Source: JACIYW01 sp014359745
Lineage (GTDB): Bacteria; Pseudomonadota; Alphaproteobacteria; Rhodobacterales; Rhodobacteraceae
Reading direction: 5' to 3'
Assembly (NCBI GenBank): GCA_050433985.1
Contig: JBNPWE010000009.1
Span: 62,001 to 126,000 of the forward strand
DNA: 64,000 bases
Shown here: piece by piece, positions 1-9,140 of the stretch
How the letters are laid out: every line of letters begins with the position of its first letter
Numbering within the stretch: the first letter of the stretch is position 1
Notes under the pieces: model-generated
Told to the model about the DNA's origin: nothing
The model's input: only the letters and a program-made list of their open reading frames with translations
Databases searched by the model: none
Translations under genes and position numbers: made by a program

Positions 1-351
1 GCGAAATTCTCGCGCGATATCCTGCCGGTCTATGACAACCTGAAACGCGCCCTTGATTCGGTCACCGACGAACAGCGCGCCGTGGCATCATCGCTTCTGG
101 AAGGTGTCGAGCTGACGATGCGCGAACTGCTCAACATCTTCGCGCGCCACGGCATCAAACGCATCGCCCCCGAACCGGGCGATCCGTTCGATCCGCAAAT
201 TCACCAGGCCATGTTCGAGGCCCCGGTGCCCGACATTCCCGGCGGCGGCATCATTCAGGTGATGACCGAAGGGTTCATGCTGCACGACCGGCTGTTGCGC
301 CCGGCGCAGGTGGGCGTTTCTTCCAGCCCCAAGGCACCCCCCAAGGCCTGA
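1..351 (+). CDS. grpE: GrpE, DnaK nucleotide exchange factor (C-terminal part)
   Basis: Only the last 116 codons are in the window; the reading frame is open from base 1. GrpE accelerates ADP release from DnaK in the cytoplasmic Hsp70 cycle. The visible part has the end of the long helix (ILPVYDNLKRAL) and the C-terminal beta domain with the family pattern GDPFDPQIHQAM and the closing G-x-I-x-Q-V-M-x-E-G-F run followed by LLRPAQVGVSS. These are strong family signatures. It converges with mutS, separated by about 80 bases that hold terminator-like hairpins. Confidence 0.93.
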   Translation, partial: AKFSRDILPVYDNLKRALDSVTDEQRAVASSLLEGVELTMRELLNIFARHGIKRIAPEPGDPFDPQIHQAMFEAPVPDIPGGGIIQVMTEGFMLHDRLLRPAQVGVSSSPKAPPKA

Positions 352-377
352 CCGCGCAGGACCGTGCACCGTACGCT

Positions 378-434
378 GGTCGGGCCCAAAGCCCGACCGG
401 AACCCGACCAAAGCCAGACCGGGTTTTCCCGGTC
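378..434. terminator. Bidirectional terminator-like hairpins between grpE and mutS
   Basis: Two perfect stems lie between the converging genes. The first has 8-bp arms, GGTCGGGC (378-385) and GCCCGACC (391-398), around a 5-nt loop. The second has 7-bp arms, GACCGGG (417-423) and CCCGGTC (428-434), around TTTT, and touches the mutS stop codon. There is no clear T-run, so intrinsic termination is inferred from stem strength and position. Confidence 0.5.
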
Positions 435-3090
435 ACTTTCGGGGCACATCATCCCCCGAACCTGCCCCCGATCCTGCCAGCGCCTTCAATTCATAAATCA
501 GGGCCAGCGCCTCGCGCGGCGACAGGCTGTCAGGCTCTATCGCCGCGATCCGCGTCAGCGCCGGGTTGGTTTCCGGCGGGCTCATTGCTGCGGGTGCCGC
601 CCGTGTGGCGGCAAAAAGCGGCAGGTCATCAATCAGCGCCTTGCGCGCGGCGCCGCCCTGGCGCTCGCCCTTTTCCAGCGCCTCAAGAACAGTCCGCGCC
701 CGCTCCACCACCGGCTGCGGAAGGCCGGCCAGCCGCGCCACCTGCACCCCATAGGATCGGTCCGCCGCACCGCGCCGCACCTCGTGCAGAAAGATCACAT
801 CGCCCTGCCATTCGCGCACCGTCACGGTGGCGTTGGTCACGCCCGCCAGCGTGCCGGCCAGCGCCGTCATCTCGTGGTAATGGGTGGCGAAAATGCCCCG
901 GCAGCGGTTGACATCGTGCAGATGTTCCAGCACCGCCCAGGCAATCGACAGCCCGTCATAGGTGGCCGTCCCGCGCCCGATTTCATCAAGGATCACCAAG
1001 GCCCGGTCATCGGCCTGGTTAAGAATCGCGGCGGTTTCCACCATCTCGACCATGAATGTCGAACGCCCCCGCGCCAGATCATCCGACGCGCCGACCCGGC
1101 TGAAAACCTGTGAAATCAACCCGATACGCGCCTTGGTCGCGGGGACATGGAACCCGGCCTGTGCCAGCAGTGCAATCAGGGCGTTCTGGCGCAGGAAGGT
1201 CGATTTCCCGGCCATATTCGGCCCGGTCAGCAACCATATCGCGCCGTCGTCCAACGCGCAGTCATTGGCCACGAATGGCACGCCATCGCGCAAAAGCGCC
1301 TGTTCCACCACCGGGTGCCGCCCCGCCGTGATCTCGAATGCGCGGCTGTTATCGACCCGTGGCGCGCACCAATTGCGATCGGCCGACAGGTCGGCCGAAG
1401 CCGCCGCCAGATCGATCACCGCCAGGGCGGCGGCCGCCTCTGACAGGGGCCGGGCCTGTTCCAGAACCGCCGCCACCAGGCTTTCAAAGATGCGTTTCTC
1501 AACCTCCATCGCCCGCCCGCCGGCGTTCAGGATACGCGCCTCCAGATCCGACAGCTCCAGGGTGGTGAAACGCACCTGATTGGCCGTGGTCTGCCGGTGT
1601 ATGAACCGCGCATTCAACGGCGGGGCCAGCATCTTTTCGGCATGGGTTGCCGTTGTTTCAATGAAATAGCCCAGCACATTGTTGTGCTTGATCTTGAGCG
1701 AAGCCACCCCCGCCTCTTGGGCATAATCCGCCTGCATCCCGGCGATCACCCCGCGCCCTTCGTCGCGCAACCTGCGGGCCTGATCCAGATCGGCGTCATA
1801 CCCCGCCGCTACAAACCCACCATCGCGCACCATCACCGGCGGCTCTGCCACCAGCGCCCGCTCCAGCAGATCGCGCAGCGATCCGTGCCCGGTCAGCGCG
1901 GCGCGCGCCGTGGCCAATTGTGCGGGAATATCGCCGGTCAGCCGCGCCGCAATCGCCCCGGCCCGTTCCAGCCCGTTGCGGATCGCCGCCAGATCGCGCG
2001 GCCCGCCCCGGTCCAGCGCAAGGCGCGACAGCGCCCGGTCAAGATCGGGCACATGCCGCAGATCGGCGCGCAGATCGGCCCGCAAACGGCCGTGTTTCAG
2101 CATGAAATCAACGGCATCCAGCCGGGCGGTGATCTCTTCGATCTCTCTTGAAGGCGCTGAAATGCGCTGTTCCAGCAGGCGCGCGCCCGCCGCTGTCATG
2201 GTGCGGTCAATCGCGGCTATCAGCGATCCGTCGCGCCCGCCGTCAATCCCCCTTGTCAGTTCCAGGCTACGGCGGGTGGCCGCGTCTATCTGCACCGAAC
2301 TTTCGGCTTTTTCGCGCACCGGTGGCCGCAAAAGCGGCAGCTTGCCGCGTTGGGTCAGGTCAAGATAATCCACCAGCGCGCCCAGCGCCGACACCTCGGC
2401 CCGCGAAAACGCCCCGAACGCATCCAGCGTTCCCACGTTGAAAAGCGCGCAAAGCCGCTGTTCGCCATTGGCGCTGTCGAAACTGCTGCGCGCCAGCGGC
2501 GTCAGGGCGGCGCCCACCTCGGCCACCGTGTCGCGCCAGGCGGGTTCGGTGCCTTCGGCCACCAGAACCTCGCGCGGGGTCAGGCGGGCAAGTTCGGGCG
2601 CCAGCCGGTTGGCGGGGCAGGGCGTAACCCGCAGCACCCCGGTAGAGATATCGGCCCAGGCCAGCGCGCCGGTATCGCGCACCTCGGCATAGGCGGCAAG
2701 GTAGCTGTGGCGCCGTGCCTCCAGCAGGGTTTCCTCGGTCAGGGTGCCGGGGGTAACAAGGCGCACCACCTCGCGGCGCACCACGGATTTATAGCCGCGC
2801 TTCTTCGCCTCGGCGGGGTCTTCCATCTGCTCGGCGATGGCCACGCGAAACCCCTTGCGGATCAGCGTCAGCAAATAGCCCTCGGCGGCAAAGACCGGCA
2901 CGCCGCACATCGGGATATCGGCATCGGCATGCTTGCCGCGCTTGGTCAGCGCGATATCCAGCGCGGCGCTGGCCGTTACCGCATCCTCAAAGAACATTTC
3001 ATAGAAATCGCCCATCCGGTAGAACAGCAGCGCATCGGGATGTTCGGCCTTTATCCCAAGATACTGGGCCATCATCGGTGTTTCGGCCAT
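433..3090 (-). CDS. mutS: DNA mismatch repair protein MutS
   Basis: 885 residues, normal for MutS1. The protein recognises base mismatches and small loops and recruits MutL. The N-terminus has the mismatch-wedge motif GDFYEMF. The C-terminal ATPase domain has Walker A TGPNMAGKSTFLRQ, then SRVGASDDLARGRSTFMVEM and the Walker B/signature DEIGRGTATYDGLSIAW, followed by the FATHYHE motif. Lever, clamp and core regions fill the space between. The start is preceded by a purine-rich GGAGGAAACG site. The gene is single, transcribed away from mbfA and towards grpE. Nothing looks damaged. Confidence 0.98.
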   Translation of the reverse strand: MAETPMMAQYLGIKAEHPDALLFYRMGDFYEMFFEDAVTASAALDIALTKRGKHADADIPMCGVPVFAAEGYLLTLIRKGFRVAIAEQMEDPAEAKKRGYKSVVRREVVRLVTPGTLTEETLLEARRHSYLAAYAEVRDTGALAWADISTGVLRVTPCPANRLAPELARLTPREVLVAEGTEPAWRDTVAEVGAALTPLARSSFDSANGEQRLCALFNVGTLDAFGAFSRAEVSALGALVDYLDLTQRGKLPLLRPPVREKAESSVQIDAATRRSLELTRGIDGGRDGSLIAAIDRTMTAAGARLLEQRISAPSREIEEITARLDAVDFMLKHGRLRADLRADLRHVPDLDRALSRLALDRGGPRDLAAIRNGLERAGAIAARLTGDIPAQLATARAALTGHGSLRDLLERALVAEPPVMVRDGGFVAAGYDADLDQARRLRDEGRGVIAGMQADYAQEAGVASLKIKHNNVLGYFIETTATHAEKMLAPPLNARFIHRQTTANQVRFTTLELSDLEARILNAGGRAMEVEKRIFESLVAAVLEQARPLSEAAAALAVIDLAAASADLSADRNWCAPRVDNSRAFEITAGRHPVVEQALLRDGVPFVANDCALDDGAIWLLTGPNMAGKSTFLRQNALIALLAQAGFHVPATKARIGLISQVFSRVGASDDLARGRSTFMVEMVETAAILNQADDRALVILDEIGRGTATYDGLSIAWAVLEHLHDVNRCRGIFATHYHEMTALAGTLAGVTNATVTVREWQGDVIFLHEVRRGAADRSYGVQVARLAGLPQPVVERARTVLEALEKGERQGGAARKALIDDLPLFAATRAAPAAMSPPETNPALTRIAAIEPDSLSPREALALIYELKALAGSGAGSGDDVPRK

Positions 3091-3418
3091 TCTTTTGCGT
3101 TTCCTCCAGGGCCCATCAACATGCTACCGAACAGACATCGGCGGTTAAGAAAGTATGTAACTTGTAGGGGTTTTGCGGGGGAGGCCGCAACATCCCTTCG
3201 GCACAACGCAGGCAACCGCCGCAACGAATTGCTGTCGGGGGGGATGACCGTTGGGGCCGGGCAAGCGCGCATATGACGCGCAACCCGCCCGCTTTGGGGC
3301 TTGTCGGGGGATTTGGGAAAGGTAAGTGTGGGCAGCGGATCAACGCCGCCCGCAACGGCGGTCTCGGGCTTCGGCCCGGCCCATGACAGACAAGAAGCGC
3401 AGTGAAAAAGGTTCCGCG

Positions 3419-4396
3419 ATGATACCCGGATTTGCCCAACGCCGCCGATTTTCCGACCTGTCGGATAAAGAGGTTCTGGCGCTTGCCATTTCTTCCGAAG
3501 AAGATGACGCGCGCATCTACCGCAGCTATGGCGAACGCCTGCGCGCCGACTATCCCGACACGGCCGCCGTTTTCGATGGCATGGCCGAGGAAGAAGATAT
3601 CCACCGCCGCCGCCTGATCGACCTGTTCGAGGCCCGCTTCGGCAAGGTGATCCCGCTGATCCGCCGCGAACACGTTTCGGGCTATTACGCGCGCCGTCCG
3701 ATCTGGCTGATCGAAAACCTCGGGATCGAACGCATCCGGGCCGAGGCCGAGGCGATGGAACAGGACGCGCAGCGGTTCTATGAAAAAGCAGCCGAACGCA
3801 GCCAGGATCCCGCCACCCGCAAACTGCTGGGCGATCTGGCCGCCGCCGAGGCCGGGCACACAAAGCGGGCCGGGCAGTTGGAACGCGCCCATCTGCCCGA
3901 AGATACCCGCAATGAGGAAGATCAGCTAGCGCACCGCCAGTTCGTTCTGACTTGGGTGCAGCCGGGATTGGCCGGGTTGATGGATGGATCGGTGTCCACC
4001 CTGGCGCCGATCTTTGCCACGGCCTTTGCCACGCACAACACCCACACCACGCTTCTGGTCGGGCTTGCCGCCTCGGTCGGGGCGGGCATCTCGATGGGAT
4101 TTACCGAGGCCGCATCGGATGACGGCGAACTTTCGGGGCGCGGGTCGCCCTTCAAGCGCGGGTTGGCGGCGGGGGTGATGACCACGCTTGGCGGGCTTGG
4201 CCACGCGCTGCCCTATCTGATACCGGATTTCTGGACAGCGACCTTCATTGCCTTTGCCGTGGTGTTCGTGGAACTTTGGGCGATCGCCTGGATACAGAAC
4301 CGTTTCATGGAAACCCCGTTCCTGCGCGCCACATTTCAGGTGGTGCTGGGCGGGGCGCTGGTGTTCGCGGCGGGCGCGCTGATCGGCGGCGGCTGA
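3419..4396 (+). CDS. mbfA: MbfA-type iron exporter (rubrerythrin/ferritin-like domain plus VIT1 domain)
   Basis: 325 residues from the chosen start. The N-terminal half is a ferritin-like four-helix domain with glutamate/histidine metal ligands (SSEEDDARIYRSY, EEEDIHRRRL, EAEAMEQDAQRFYEKA, AEAGHTKRA). The C-terminal half is a VIT1-like membrane domain with several hydrophobic segments. In rhizobia and Agrobacterium MbfA exports ferrous iron at the inner membrane and protects against iron and peroxide stress; that role is transferred by homology. I chose ATG 3419 because AAAAAGG precedes it by about 7 nt and MIPGFAQRRRFSDLS matches the usual N-terminus; upstream in-frame starts at 3383 and 3326 exist. 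I saw no clear Irr-type palindrome upstream. Confidence 0.85.
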   Translation: MIPGFAQRRRFSDLSDKEVLALAISSEEDDARIYRSYGERLRADYPDTAAVFDGMAEEEDIHRRRLIDLFEARFGKVIPLIRREHVSGYYARRPIWLIENLGIERIRAEAEAMEQDAQRFYEKAAERSQDPATRKLLGDLAAAEAGHTKRAGQLERAHLPEDTRNEEDQLAHRQFVLTWVQPGLAGLMDGSVSTLAPIFATAFATHNTHTTLLVGLAASVGAGISMGFTEAASDDGELSGRGSPFKRGLAAGVMTTLGGLGHALPYLIPDFWTATFIAFAVVFVELWAIAWIQNRFMETPFLRATFQVVLGGALVFAAGALIGGG

Positions 4397-4456
4397 CGCG
4401 CGATCACAGACATGCGGTCTCTGGCAAGCCGTTTCTGCCCGTGCTAAGGCGCGAAC

Positions 4457-5386
4457 ATGTTGCCGATCTTCCTCAAGACCCTGCCGTTCTTCGGCATTAT
4501 CGCGCTGGGCTACTGGGCCGGGCGCACGCGGTTTTTCAGCGAGGAAGCGACGGCCTACCTGACGAAATTCGTGTTCTACTTTGCCCTGTCGGCGATGCTT
4601 TTCCAGTTCGCCGCGTCCCTGTCGCTGACAGAGATCATCAGCCTGCCGTTCGTGCTCGCCTATCTTTGCGCATCGGTCCTTGTCTATCTGATCGCCACGG
4701 CAGTGGCGTTTCTGCGCGGCCGCCCGATGCACGAGGCGGCGGTAGAGGCGCAATGCGCCGTTGTCGGCAACGTCGGCTTTCTGGGCGTGCCGATGCTGGT
4801 GATGCTGCTGGGCGCGGCGGCGGCGGGGCCGGTGCTGATGGTGCTGTCAATCGATCTGATCGTCTTTTCCAGCCTGATCACCATTCTGATCACCATCTCG
4901 CGGCAGGGGCGGGGATCGTGGGCGCTGTTGGCAAATGTCGGGATTGGGCTGTTGCGCAACCCGATGATCGTTTCAATCGCGCTTGGGCTGATCTGGTCAG
5001 CCTACAGCCTACCGGTGCCTGCCCCGGCGCAGGAATTTCTGGTGTTGCTGGGGTCGGCGGCCACGCCCGGCGCGCTGTTTGCCATCGGCGCCTCGCTTGC
5101 GTCGAAATCGGCGGAACGGCTGGCGGTGGCGGGCTGGCTGTCACTATGCAAGCTGGTGCTGCATCCGGCGGCGGTGGCGGTGGCGGCACTCGCGGTCTTC
5201 GATGTAGACCCCTTTGCCGCCGGGGTGATGATAGCAGCGGCGTCGCTGCCGGTGGCGGGCAATGTCTATATCCTCGCACAGCATTACGGTGTGGCGCCGC
5301 AGCGCGTGTCGGCGGCGATCCTGGTATCGACGGCGGCAAGCATCGTCACGGTGTCGCTGGTGATTGCCCTGATTTCCGGCATCTGA
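4457..5386 (+). CDS. AEC-family (auxin efflux carrier-like) transporter
   Basis: 309 residues, the usual size for bacterial AEC permeases, with about ten hydrophobic segments split into two halves. Recognisable blocks are LPFFGIIALGYWAGR at the N-terminus, VGNVGFLGVPMLV in the first half and ASLPVAGNVYILAQHYG near the C-terminus, where the N-x-Y/F segment marks the second crossover helix. Members export or import organic acids such as malonate or malate, or auxin-like compounds; the substrate cannot be predicted. AAGG lies 6 nt before the ATG. The next gene starts 24 bases downstream and could be cotranscribed. Confidence 0.85.
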   Translation: MLPIFLKTLPFFGIIALGYWAGRTRFFSEEATAYLTKFVFYFALSAMLFQFAASLSLTEIISLPFVLAYLCASVLVYLIATAVAFLRGRPMHEAAVEAQCAVVGNVGFLGVPMLVMLLGAAAAGPVLMVLSIDLIVFSSLITILITISRQGRGSWALLANVGIGLLRNPMIVSIALGLIWSAYSLPVPAPAQEFLVLLGSAATPGALFAIGASLASKSAERLAVAGWLSLCKLVLHPAAVAVAALAVFDVDPFAAGVMIAAASLPVAGNVYILAQHYGVAPQRVSAAILVSTAASIVTVSLVIALISGI

Positions 5387-5410
5387 CGCGGCCCAGAAAA
5401 GGAGAGAGTG

Positions 5411-6241
5411 ATGAGAACCATATCCGAAAACCGGGCCTTCGGCGGTGTGCAGGGCGTGTATACCCATGCCTCCGACGCCTGCGGCTGTGACATGACCTTC
5501 GGGCTTTTCCTGCCCGAAGAGGCCCAATTGGGCGCGGTTCCGGTGCTGTGGTATCTGTCGGGCCTGACCTGCACCCATGAAAATGCCATGGTCAAGGCCG
5601 GCGCGCAGGGCTGGGCCGCCGAACAGGGCATCGCGCTGGTGTTCCCCGACACATCGCCGCGCGGCGACGGCGTGGCCGACGATCCGGCCTTTGATCTGGG
5701 GCAGGGCGCCGGGTTTTATGTGAACGCCACGCAGGCGCCCTGGGCGCCGCATTACCGCATGTGGGATTACATAACCGAAGAATTGCCGCGCGTGCTGTTC
5801 AACGCCTTCCCGGTGGATGAGGCGCGGCAGGCGATCACCGGCCATTCCATGGGCGGGCATGGCGCGCTGACGGTGGCGATGGCCTTTCCGGGGCGCTTTG
5901 CGTCCGTCTCGGCCTTTGCCCCCATCGCCAACCCCACCGCATCGGACTGGGGGCGCAAGCAGTTCAGCGCCTATCTTGGCCCGGACGAGGGCAAATGGGC
6001 CGCCCATGACGCCACGCTGATGATGCGCAAACGCGGCTTTGACGGGCCGCTGCTGATCGATCAGGGCACGTCGGATGAGTTTCTTGACCTGCTCAAACCC
6101 GAAGCCCTGGCCGAAGCCATGGCCCACCGCCGCCAACCCGGCATCCTGCGGATGCAAAAGGGCTATGGCCACAGCTATTTCTTCATCGCAAGCTTCATGG
6201 AAGACCATGTCAACTTTCACGCCTCGGCGTTGCTGGGGTGA
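5411..6241 (+). CDS. fghA: S-formylglutathione hydrolase
   Basis: 276 residues, esterase D family alpha/beta hydrolase. It hydrolyses S-formylglutathione to formate and glutathione, the second step of glutathione-dependent formaldehyde detoxification. The nucleophile motif GHSMGGHGAL is followed by the family strand FASVSAFAPIANP; the acid and base are expected in the C-terminal DQGTSDEFLD and YGHSYFFIASFMEDH segments. The start is ATG 5411 behind GGAGAG; a GTG directly before it is less likely. The usual partner, a class III alcohol dehydrogenase, is not adjacent. The stop overlaps the GTG start of the next gene. Confidence 0.95.
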   Translation: MRTISENRAFGGVQGVYTHASDACGCDMTFGLFLPEEAQLGAVPVLWYLSGLTCTHENAMVKAGAQGWAAEQGIALVFPDTSPRGDGVADDPAFDLGQGAGFYVNATQAPWAPHYRMWDYITEELPRVLFNAFPVDEARQAITGHSMGGHGALTVAMAFPGRFASVSAFAPIANPTASDWGRKQFSAYLGPDEGKWAAHDATLMMRKRGFDGPLLIDQGTSDEFLDLLKPEALAEAMAHRRQPGILRMQKGYGHSYFFIASFMEDHVNFHASALLG

Positions 6242-6699
6242 CCAGCCTTTACATAGACGCCGACGCCTGCCCGGTGAAGGCCGAGGCCGAGCGGGTTGCG
6301 ACGCGGCACAGGGTGCGGATGTTTGTCGTGTCGAACGGTGGCATCCGGCCGTCGCGAAATCCGCTGGTGGAAACGGTGATCGTGCCCGATGGGCCGGACG
6401 TGGCGGATATGTGGATCGCCGAACGCGCCGGGCGCGGTGATGTGGTGGTGACGGGTGATATCCCGCTGGCCGCGAAATGTGTTGCCGCCGGTGCGCGGGT
6501 GGTGAAACACGATGGCACGGTGTTGACCCCGGCCAATATCGGCACCATCCTTGCCACCCGCGACCTGATGACCGATCTGCGCGCCGCCGATCCGTTCCGA
6601 CAGGGCGGCGGACGGCCGTTTTCAAAGGCCGACCGCAGCCGCTTTCTGGATGCGATGGAACGCGAGGTGCGCGCGGCGATGAAGGAAGCCCCGAAATGA
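6238..6699 (+). CDS. DUF188 (YaiI/YqxD, UPF0178) family protein
   Basis: 153 residues with a GTG start in a 4-bp GTGA overlap with fghA, implying translational coupling. Family signatures are IDADACPVKAEAE at the N-terminus, VSNGGIR, the GPDVADMWIAERA block, DVVVTGDIPLAAKCVAAGA and the late DLRAADPFRQGGGRPFSKAD. The fold is a PIN-like acidic nuclease fold with conserved aspartates, but no biochemical function is established. It is not obviously linked to formaldehyde metabolism. Confidence 0.92.
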   Translation: MTSLYIDADACPVKAEAERVATRHRVRMFVVSNGGIRPSRNPLVETVIVPDGPDVADMWIAERAGRGDVVVTGDIPLAAKCVAAGARVVKHDGTVLTPANIGTILATRDLMTDLRAADPFRQGGGRPFSKADRSRFLDAMEREVRAAMKEAPK

Positions 6700-6829
6700 T
6701 CCCCCCAACGGTTATCGCGACCTTCCGACCCGGCCCGAAGTGACCGCAACGATCATTGCCAACGACAATACCGGGGTTCAGCCGGGGCGACGACCTGTTC
6801 TTCGAATGGCCGCTGGCCACGGGCGCGGA

Positions 6830-6967
6830 TTTCAGTCAATCGGATTCATACCCTTGACCGGCACGCGCAAGGCGGGCGCGGGAAATGAGTATTTGGGCCA
6901 AGATGAAGCGAAAGAGGGTTTTCCTGTGCGGGCAAGGCGCGGACCTGATTGAGCGCAACGCGCGCTA
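6830..6967 (+). repeat. Dispersed intergenic repeat, copy 1 (plus orientation)
   Basis: One of seven related spacer elements in this window. Conserved landmarks are TTTCAGTCAATCGG, a CCTTGACCGGCACGCGCAAGG-like block, TATTTGGGCC, then the core CCAAGATGAAGCGAAAGA and a GATTGAGCGCAACGCGCGC end. The other copies are at 19421, 20554, 55627, 56762, 59035 and 62385. This copy lies between the DUF188 gene and the thiamine riboswitch. Bases 6700-6829 before it show nothing recognisable. Confidence 0.8.
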
Positions 6968-7012
6968 GCTGTCTTGCAAAGCGTCTTGATCCGTCTTACC
7001 TCTGTCATGAAA

Positions 7013-7096
7013 CCGTTGGGGTGCCCGGATCGGGCTGAGAGGCGCAGCGCGCCGACCCATCGAACCTGATCCGGGTTGTACCGGCGGAGGGAACGG
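7013..7096 (+). promoter_or_regulatory. TPP (THI-element) riboswitch
   Basis: The leader 70 bases before thiD carries the conserved THI core: GGGGUGCC, GGGCUGAGAGGC, then CGAACCUGAUCCGGG and ACCGGCGGAGGGAACGG. The outer P1 helix pairs CCGTT (7013-7017) with AACGG (7092-7096). TPP binding normally lowers expression of the downstream operon. The expression platform lies in 7097-7166, just before the AAGGAA ribosome-binding site. A second GGAACGG (7156-7162) overlaps that site and repeats the 3' strand of P1. Confidence 0.95.
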
Positions 7097-7166
7097 TAAT
7101 CGCGGCGCTTACGCCCCTTTTCCGCCTTTCCGTCCGGTCCGGCCAACCGGCACAAGGAACGGCCGC

Positions 7167-7964
7167 ATGACGCCCATCGCATTGACCATCGCCGGATCAG
7201 ACAGTGGCGGCGGGGCCGGCATCCAGGCCGATCTGAAGACTTTTTCGGCGCTGGGTGTTTACGGTGCCAGCGTGATCACCGCCCTGACCGCGCAGAACAC
7301 CCGCGCCGTGACACTGGTGGAACCGGTCAGCAACGCGATGATCGCCGCACAGATCAGTGCGGTGTTCGACGATCTGGCTGTGAACGCGGTCAAGCTGGGG
7401 ATGCTGGGCGATGCGGGCGTGATCGCCACGGTGGCCGAAGGGCTGGCGGGCTGCGGCGTGCCGGTGGTGATCGACCCGGTGATGGTGGCGAAATCGGGGG
7501 CGGTGCTGTTGCCCGGCGCGGCCGTGGCAGTGCTGATCGAACGGCTGTTGCCGCTCGCTGATGTGCTGACGCCGAACCTGCCCGAGGCCGTGCACCTGCT
7601 GGGTTGCAAGGCGGCGGCGGACAAGGCCGAAATGCTGGAACAGGGCCGCGCGCTGCTGTCACTTGGCCCGCGCGCGGTGCTGATGAAGGGCGGGCACGGG
7701 GACGGTGACATCTGCACCGATCTGTTGATCACGGTGGGTGGTGTGCAGGAATTCAACGCGCCGCGCCTGAATACGAAAAACACCCATGGCACCGGCTGCA
7801 CCCTGTCGGCGGCGATTGCGGCGGGGCTGGCGCGCGGGCTTGATCCGGGGGCCGCCGTTGCGGCGGCGCATGGCTATCTTCAGGCGGCGATCAGGGCGGC
7901 GGACCGGCTGCATGTGGGCCATGGCCACGGCCCGGTGCACCATTTTCACGAGGTCTGGACATGA
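7167..7964 (+). CDS. thiD: Hydroxymethylpyrimidine/phosphomethylpyrimidine kinase ThiD
   Basis: 265 residues, ribokinase-like fold. It phosphorylates HMP to HMP-P and then HMP-PP for thiamine synthesis. Hallmarks are the N-terminal GSDSGGGAGIQADLKTFSA, the DPVMVAKSG region and the anion-hole/catalytic motif NTHGTGCTLSAAIAAGLA. First gene after the TPP riboswitch; AAGGAA lies 7 nt upstream of the ATG. It overlaps thiO by 4 bp. Confidence 0.97.
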   Translation: MTPIALTIAGSDSGGGAGIQADLKTFSALGVYGASVITALTAQNTRAVTLVEPVSNAMIAAQISAVFDDLAVNAVKLGMLGDAGVIATVAEGLAGCGVPVVIDPVMVAKSGAVLLPGAAVAVLIERLLPLADVLTPNLPEAVHLLGCKAAADKAEMLEQGRALLSLGPRAVLMKGGHGDGDICTDLLITVGGVQEFNAPRLNTKNTHGTGCTLSAAIAAGLARGLDPGAAVAAAHGYLQAAIRAADRLHVGHGHGPVHHFHEVWT

Positions 7965-8950
7965 TCGAACCCGTCACAATCCGAGGTGCCGGCGTTGTCG
8001 GCCTTTGCGTGGCAAGCGAACTGGTGGCGCGCGGCGTGCCGGTGATCTTGCGTGATCCTGCCATGGCACCGGGCGCGCAGGCCTGTTCGTGGTGGGCGGG
8101 CGGCATGCTTTCCCCGTTTTGCGAAGGCTTTTCCGCCGAAGAACCCGTGATGCGTCTGGGGCAGGAGGCCGCGGCGTGGTGGGAAGCGCAGGGTGTGACG
8201 GTTCACCGCCACGGATCGCTGGTTGTCACGTTGCAGCGCGACCGGCGCGAACTGGATCAGTTCGCGCGCCGGACAACCGGCCACCGCACGGTCACAGGCC
8301 CCGAACTCGCGGGGTTGGAGCCGCTTCTGGCCGACCGCTTCGATCGCGCGCTGTTTTTCGAGGATGAGGCCCATATCGATCCGCGCGCCGCCCTTGCCCA
8401 CCTTTTGAGTCGGCTGAAAGAGGCAGGCACCCGGTTCGAACACAGCACCGAGGCCCCCGAGGGTGGCGAAGGCCGGGTGATCGACTGCCGCGGGCTGGCG
8501 GCGCAAGACGTCTTGCCCGAACTGCGCGGCGTCAAGGGAGAGATGGTCGTGCTGCGCGCGCCCGACCTTGCGTTGCAGCGTCCGGTGCGCCTTTTGCATC
8601 CGCGCTATCCGCTTTACATCGTGCCGCGTGGCGATGGCGTGTTCATGCTTGGCGCGACGCAGATCGAAAGCGCGGAACGCGGTCGCGCCTCTGTGCGGTC
8701 GGTGATGGAACTGCTGTCTGCCGCCTATGCCCTGCACCCGGCCTTCGCCGAGGCGGAACTGGTCGAAATCGGTGCCGATGCGCGCCCCGCCTTTCCCGAC
8801 AACCTGCCGCGCCTCAGCCGCAAGGGCGCCACGCTGCATGTCAACGGCATGTTCCGCCATGGCTTTCTGCTGTCTCCCGCTGTGGCGCGCATGGCGGCGG
8901 ATGTCATCCAGGGCCGAAACCAGACACCGGAGTTTTACCATGAGGATTGA
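7961..8950 (+). CDS. thiO: Glycine oxidase ThiO (thiazole branch)
   Basis: 329 residues, DAO family flavoenzyme. It oxidises glycine to dehydroglycine (iminoacetate) for thiazole formation by ThiG. The FAD-binding Rossmann motif is GAGVVGLCVASELVARG near the N-terminus; further family blocks are SWWAGGMLSPFCEG and, near the C-terminus, GMFRHGFLLSPAVARMAADVI. It overlaps thiD by 4 bp and extends 11 bp into thiS, in keeping with one tightly coupled unit. Confidence 0.93.
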   Translation: MIEPVTIRGAGVVGLCVASELVARGVPVILRDPAMAPGAQACSWWAGGMLSPFCEGFSAEEPVMRLGQEAAAWWEAQGVTVHRHGSLVVTLQRDRRELDQFARRTTGHRTVTGPELAGLEPLLADRFDRALFFEDEAHIDPRAALAHLLSRLKEAGTRFEHSTEAPEGGEGRVIDCRGLAAQDVLPELRGVKGEMVVLRAPDLALQRPVRLLHPRYPLYIVPRGDGVFMLGATQIESAERGRASVRSVMELLSAAYALHPAFAEAELVEIGADARPAFPDNLPRLSRKGATLHVNGMFRHGFLLSPAVARMAADVIQGRNQTPEFYHED

Positions 8951-9137
8951 GGTCAATGGCGAAAGCCGCGATATCCGCTCCACCACCCTGTCGGAGGCGT
9001 TGGAGGAACTGGGATTTGCGGGGATGAAATGCGCCACGGCGGTGAATGCGCAATTCGTGCCCGTCCCGGCCCGCGCCGAACGAACGCTGAAAGATGGCGA
9101 CCGGGTCGAGGTGCTGACACCGATGCAGGGGGGATGA
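8940..9137 (+). CDS. thiS: Sulfur carrier protein ThiS
   Basis: 65 residues, ubiquitin-like beta-grasp protein. ThiF adenylates its C-terminal glycine and the resulting thiocarboxylate delivers sulfur to ThiG. The essential C-terminal Gly-Gly is present (LTPMQGG), after the typical KDGDRVEVLTP strand. The start is ATG 8940 inside the thiO 3' end; longer in-frame extensions upstream are shadows of thiO. Three bases separate its stop from thiG. Confidence 0.95.
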   Translation: MRIEVNGESRDIRSTTLSEALEELGFAGMKCATAVNAQFVPVPARAERTLKDGDRVEVLTPMQGG

Positions 9138-9140
9138 GGG

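Noticed and set aside
3140..3170. Irr/ICE iron box upstream of mbfA
   Set aside because: AT-rich TTAAGAAAGTATGTAACTT lacks the palindrome and lies nearer the mutS start.
2350..3276. 308-codon plus-strand ORF opposite mutS
   Set aside because: Arg/His/Gln-rich antisense shadow; mutS is intact.
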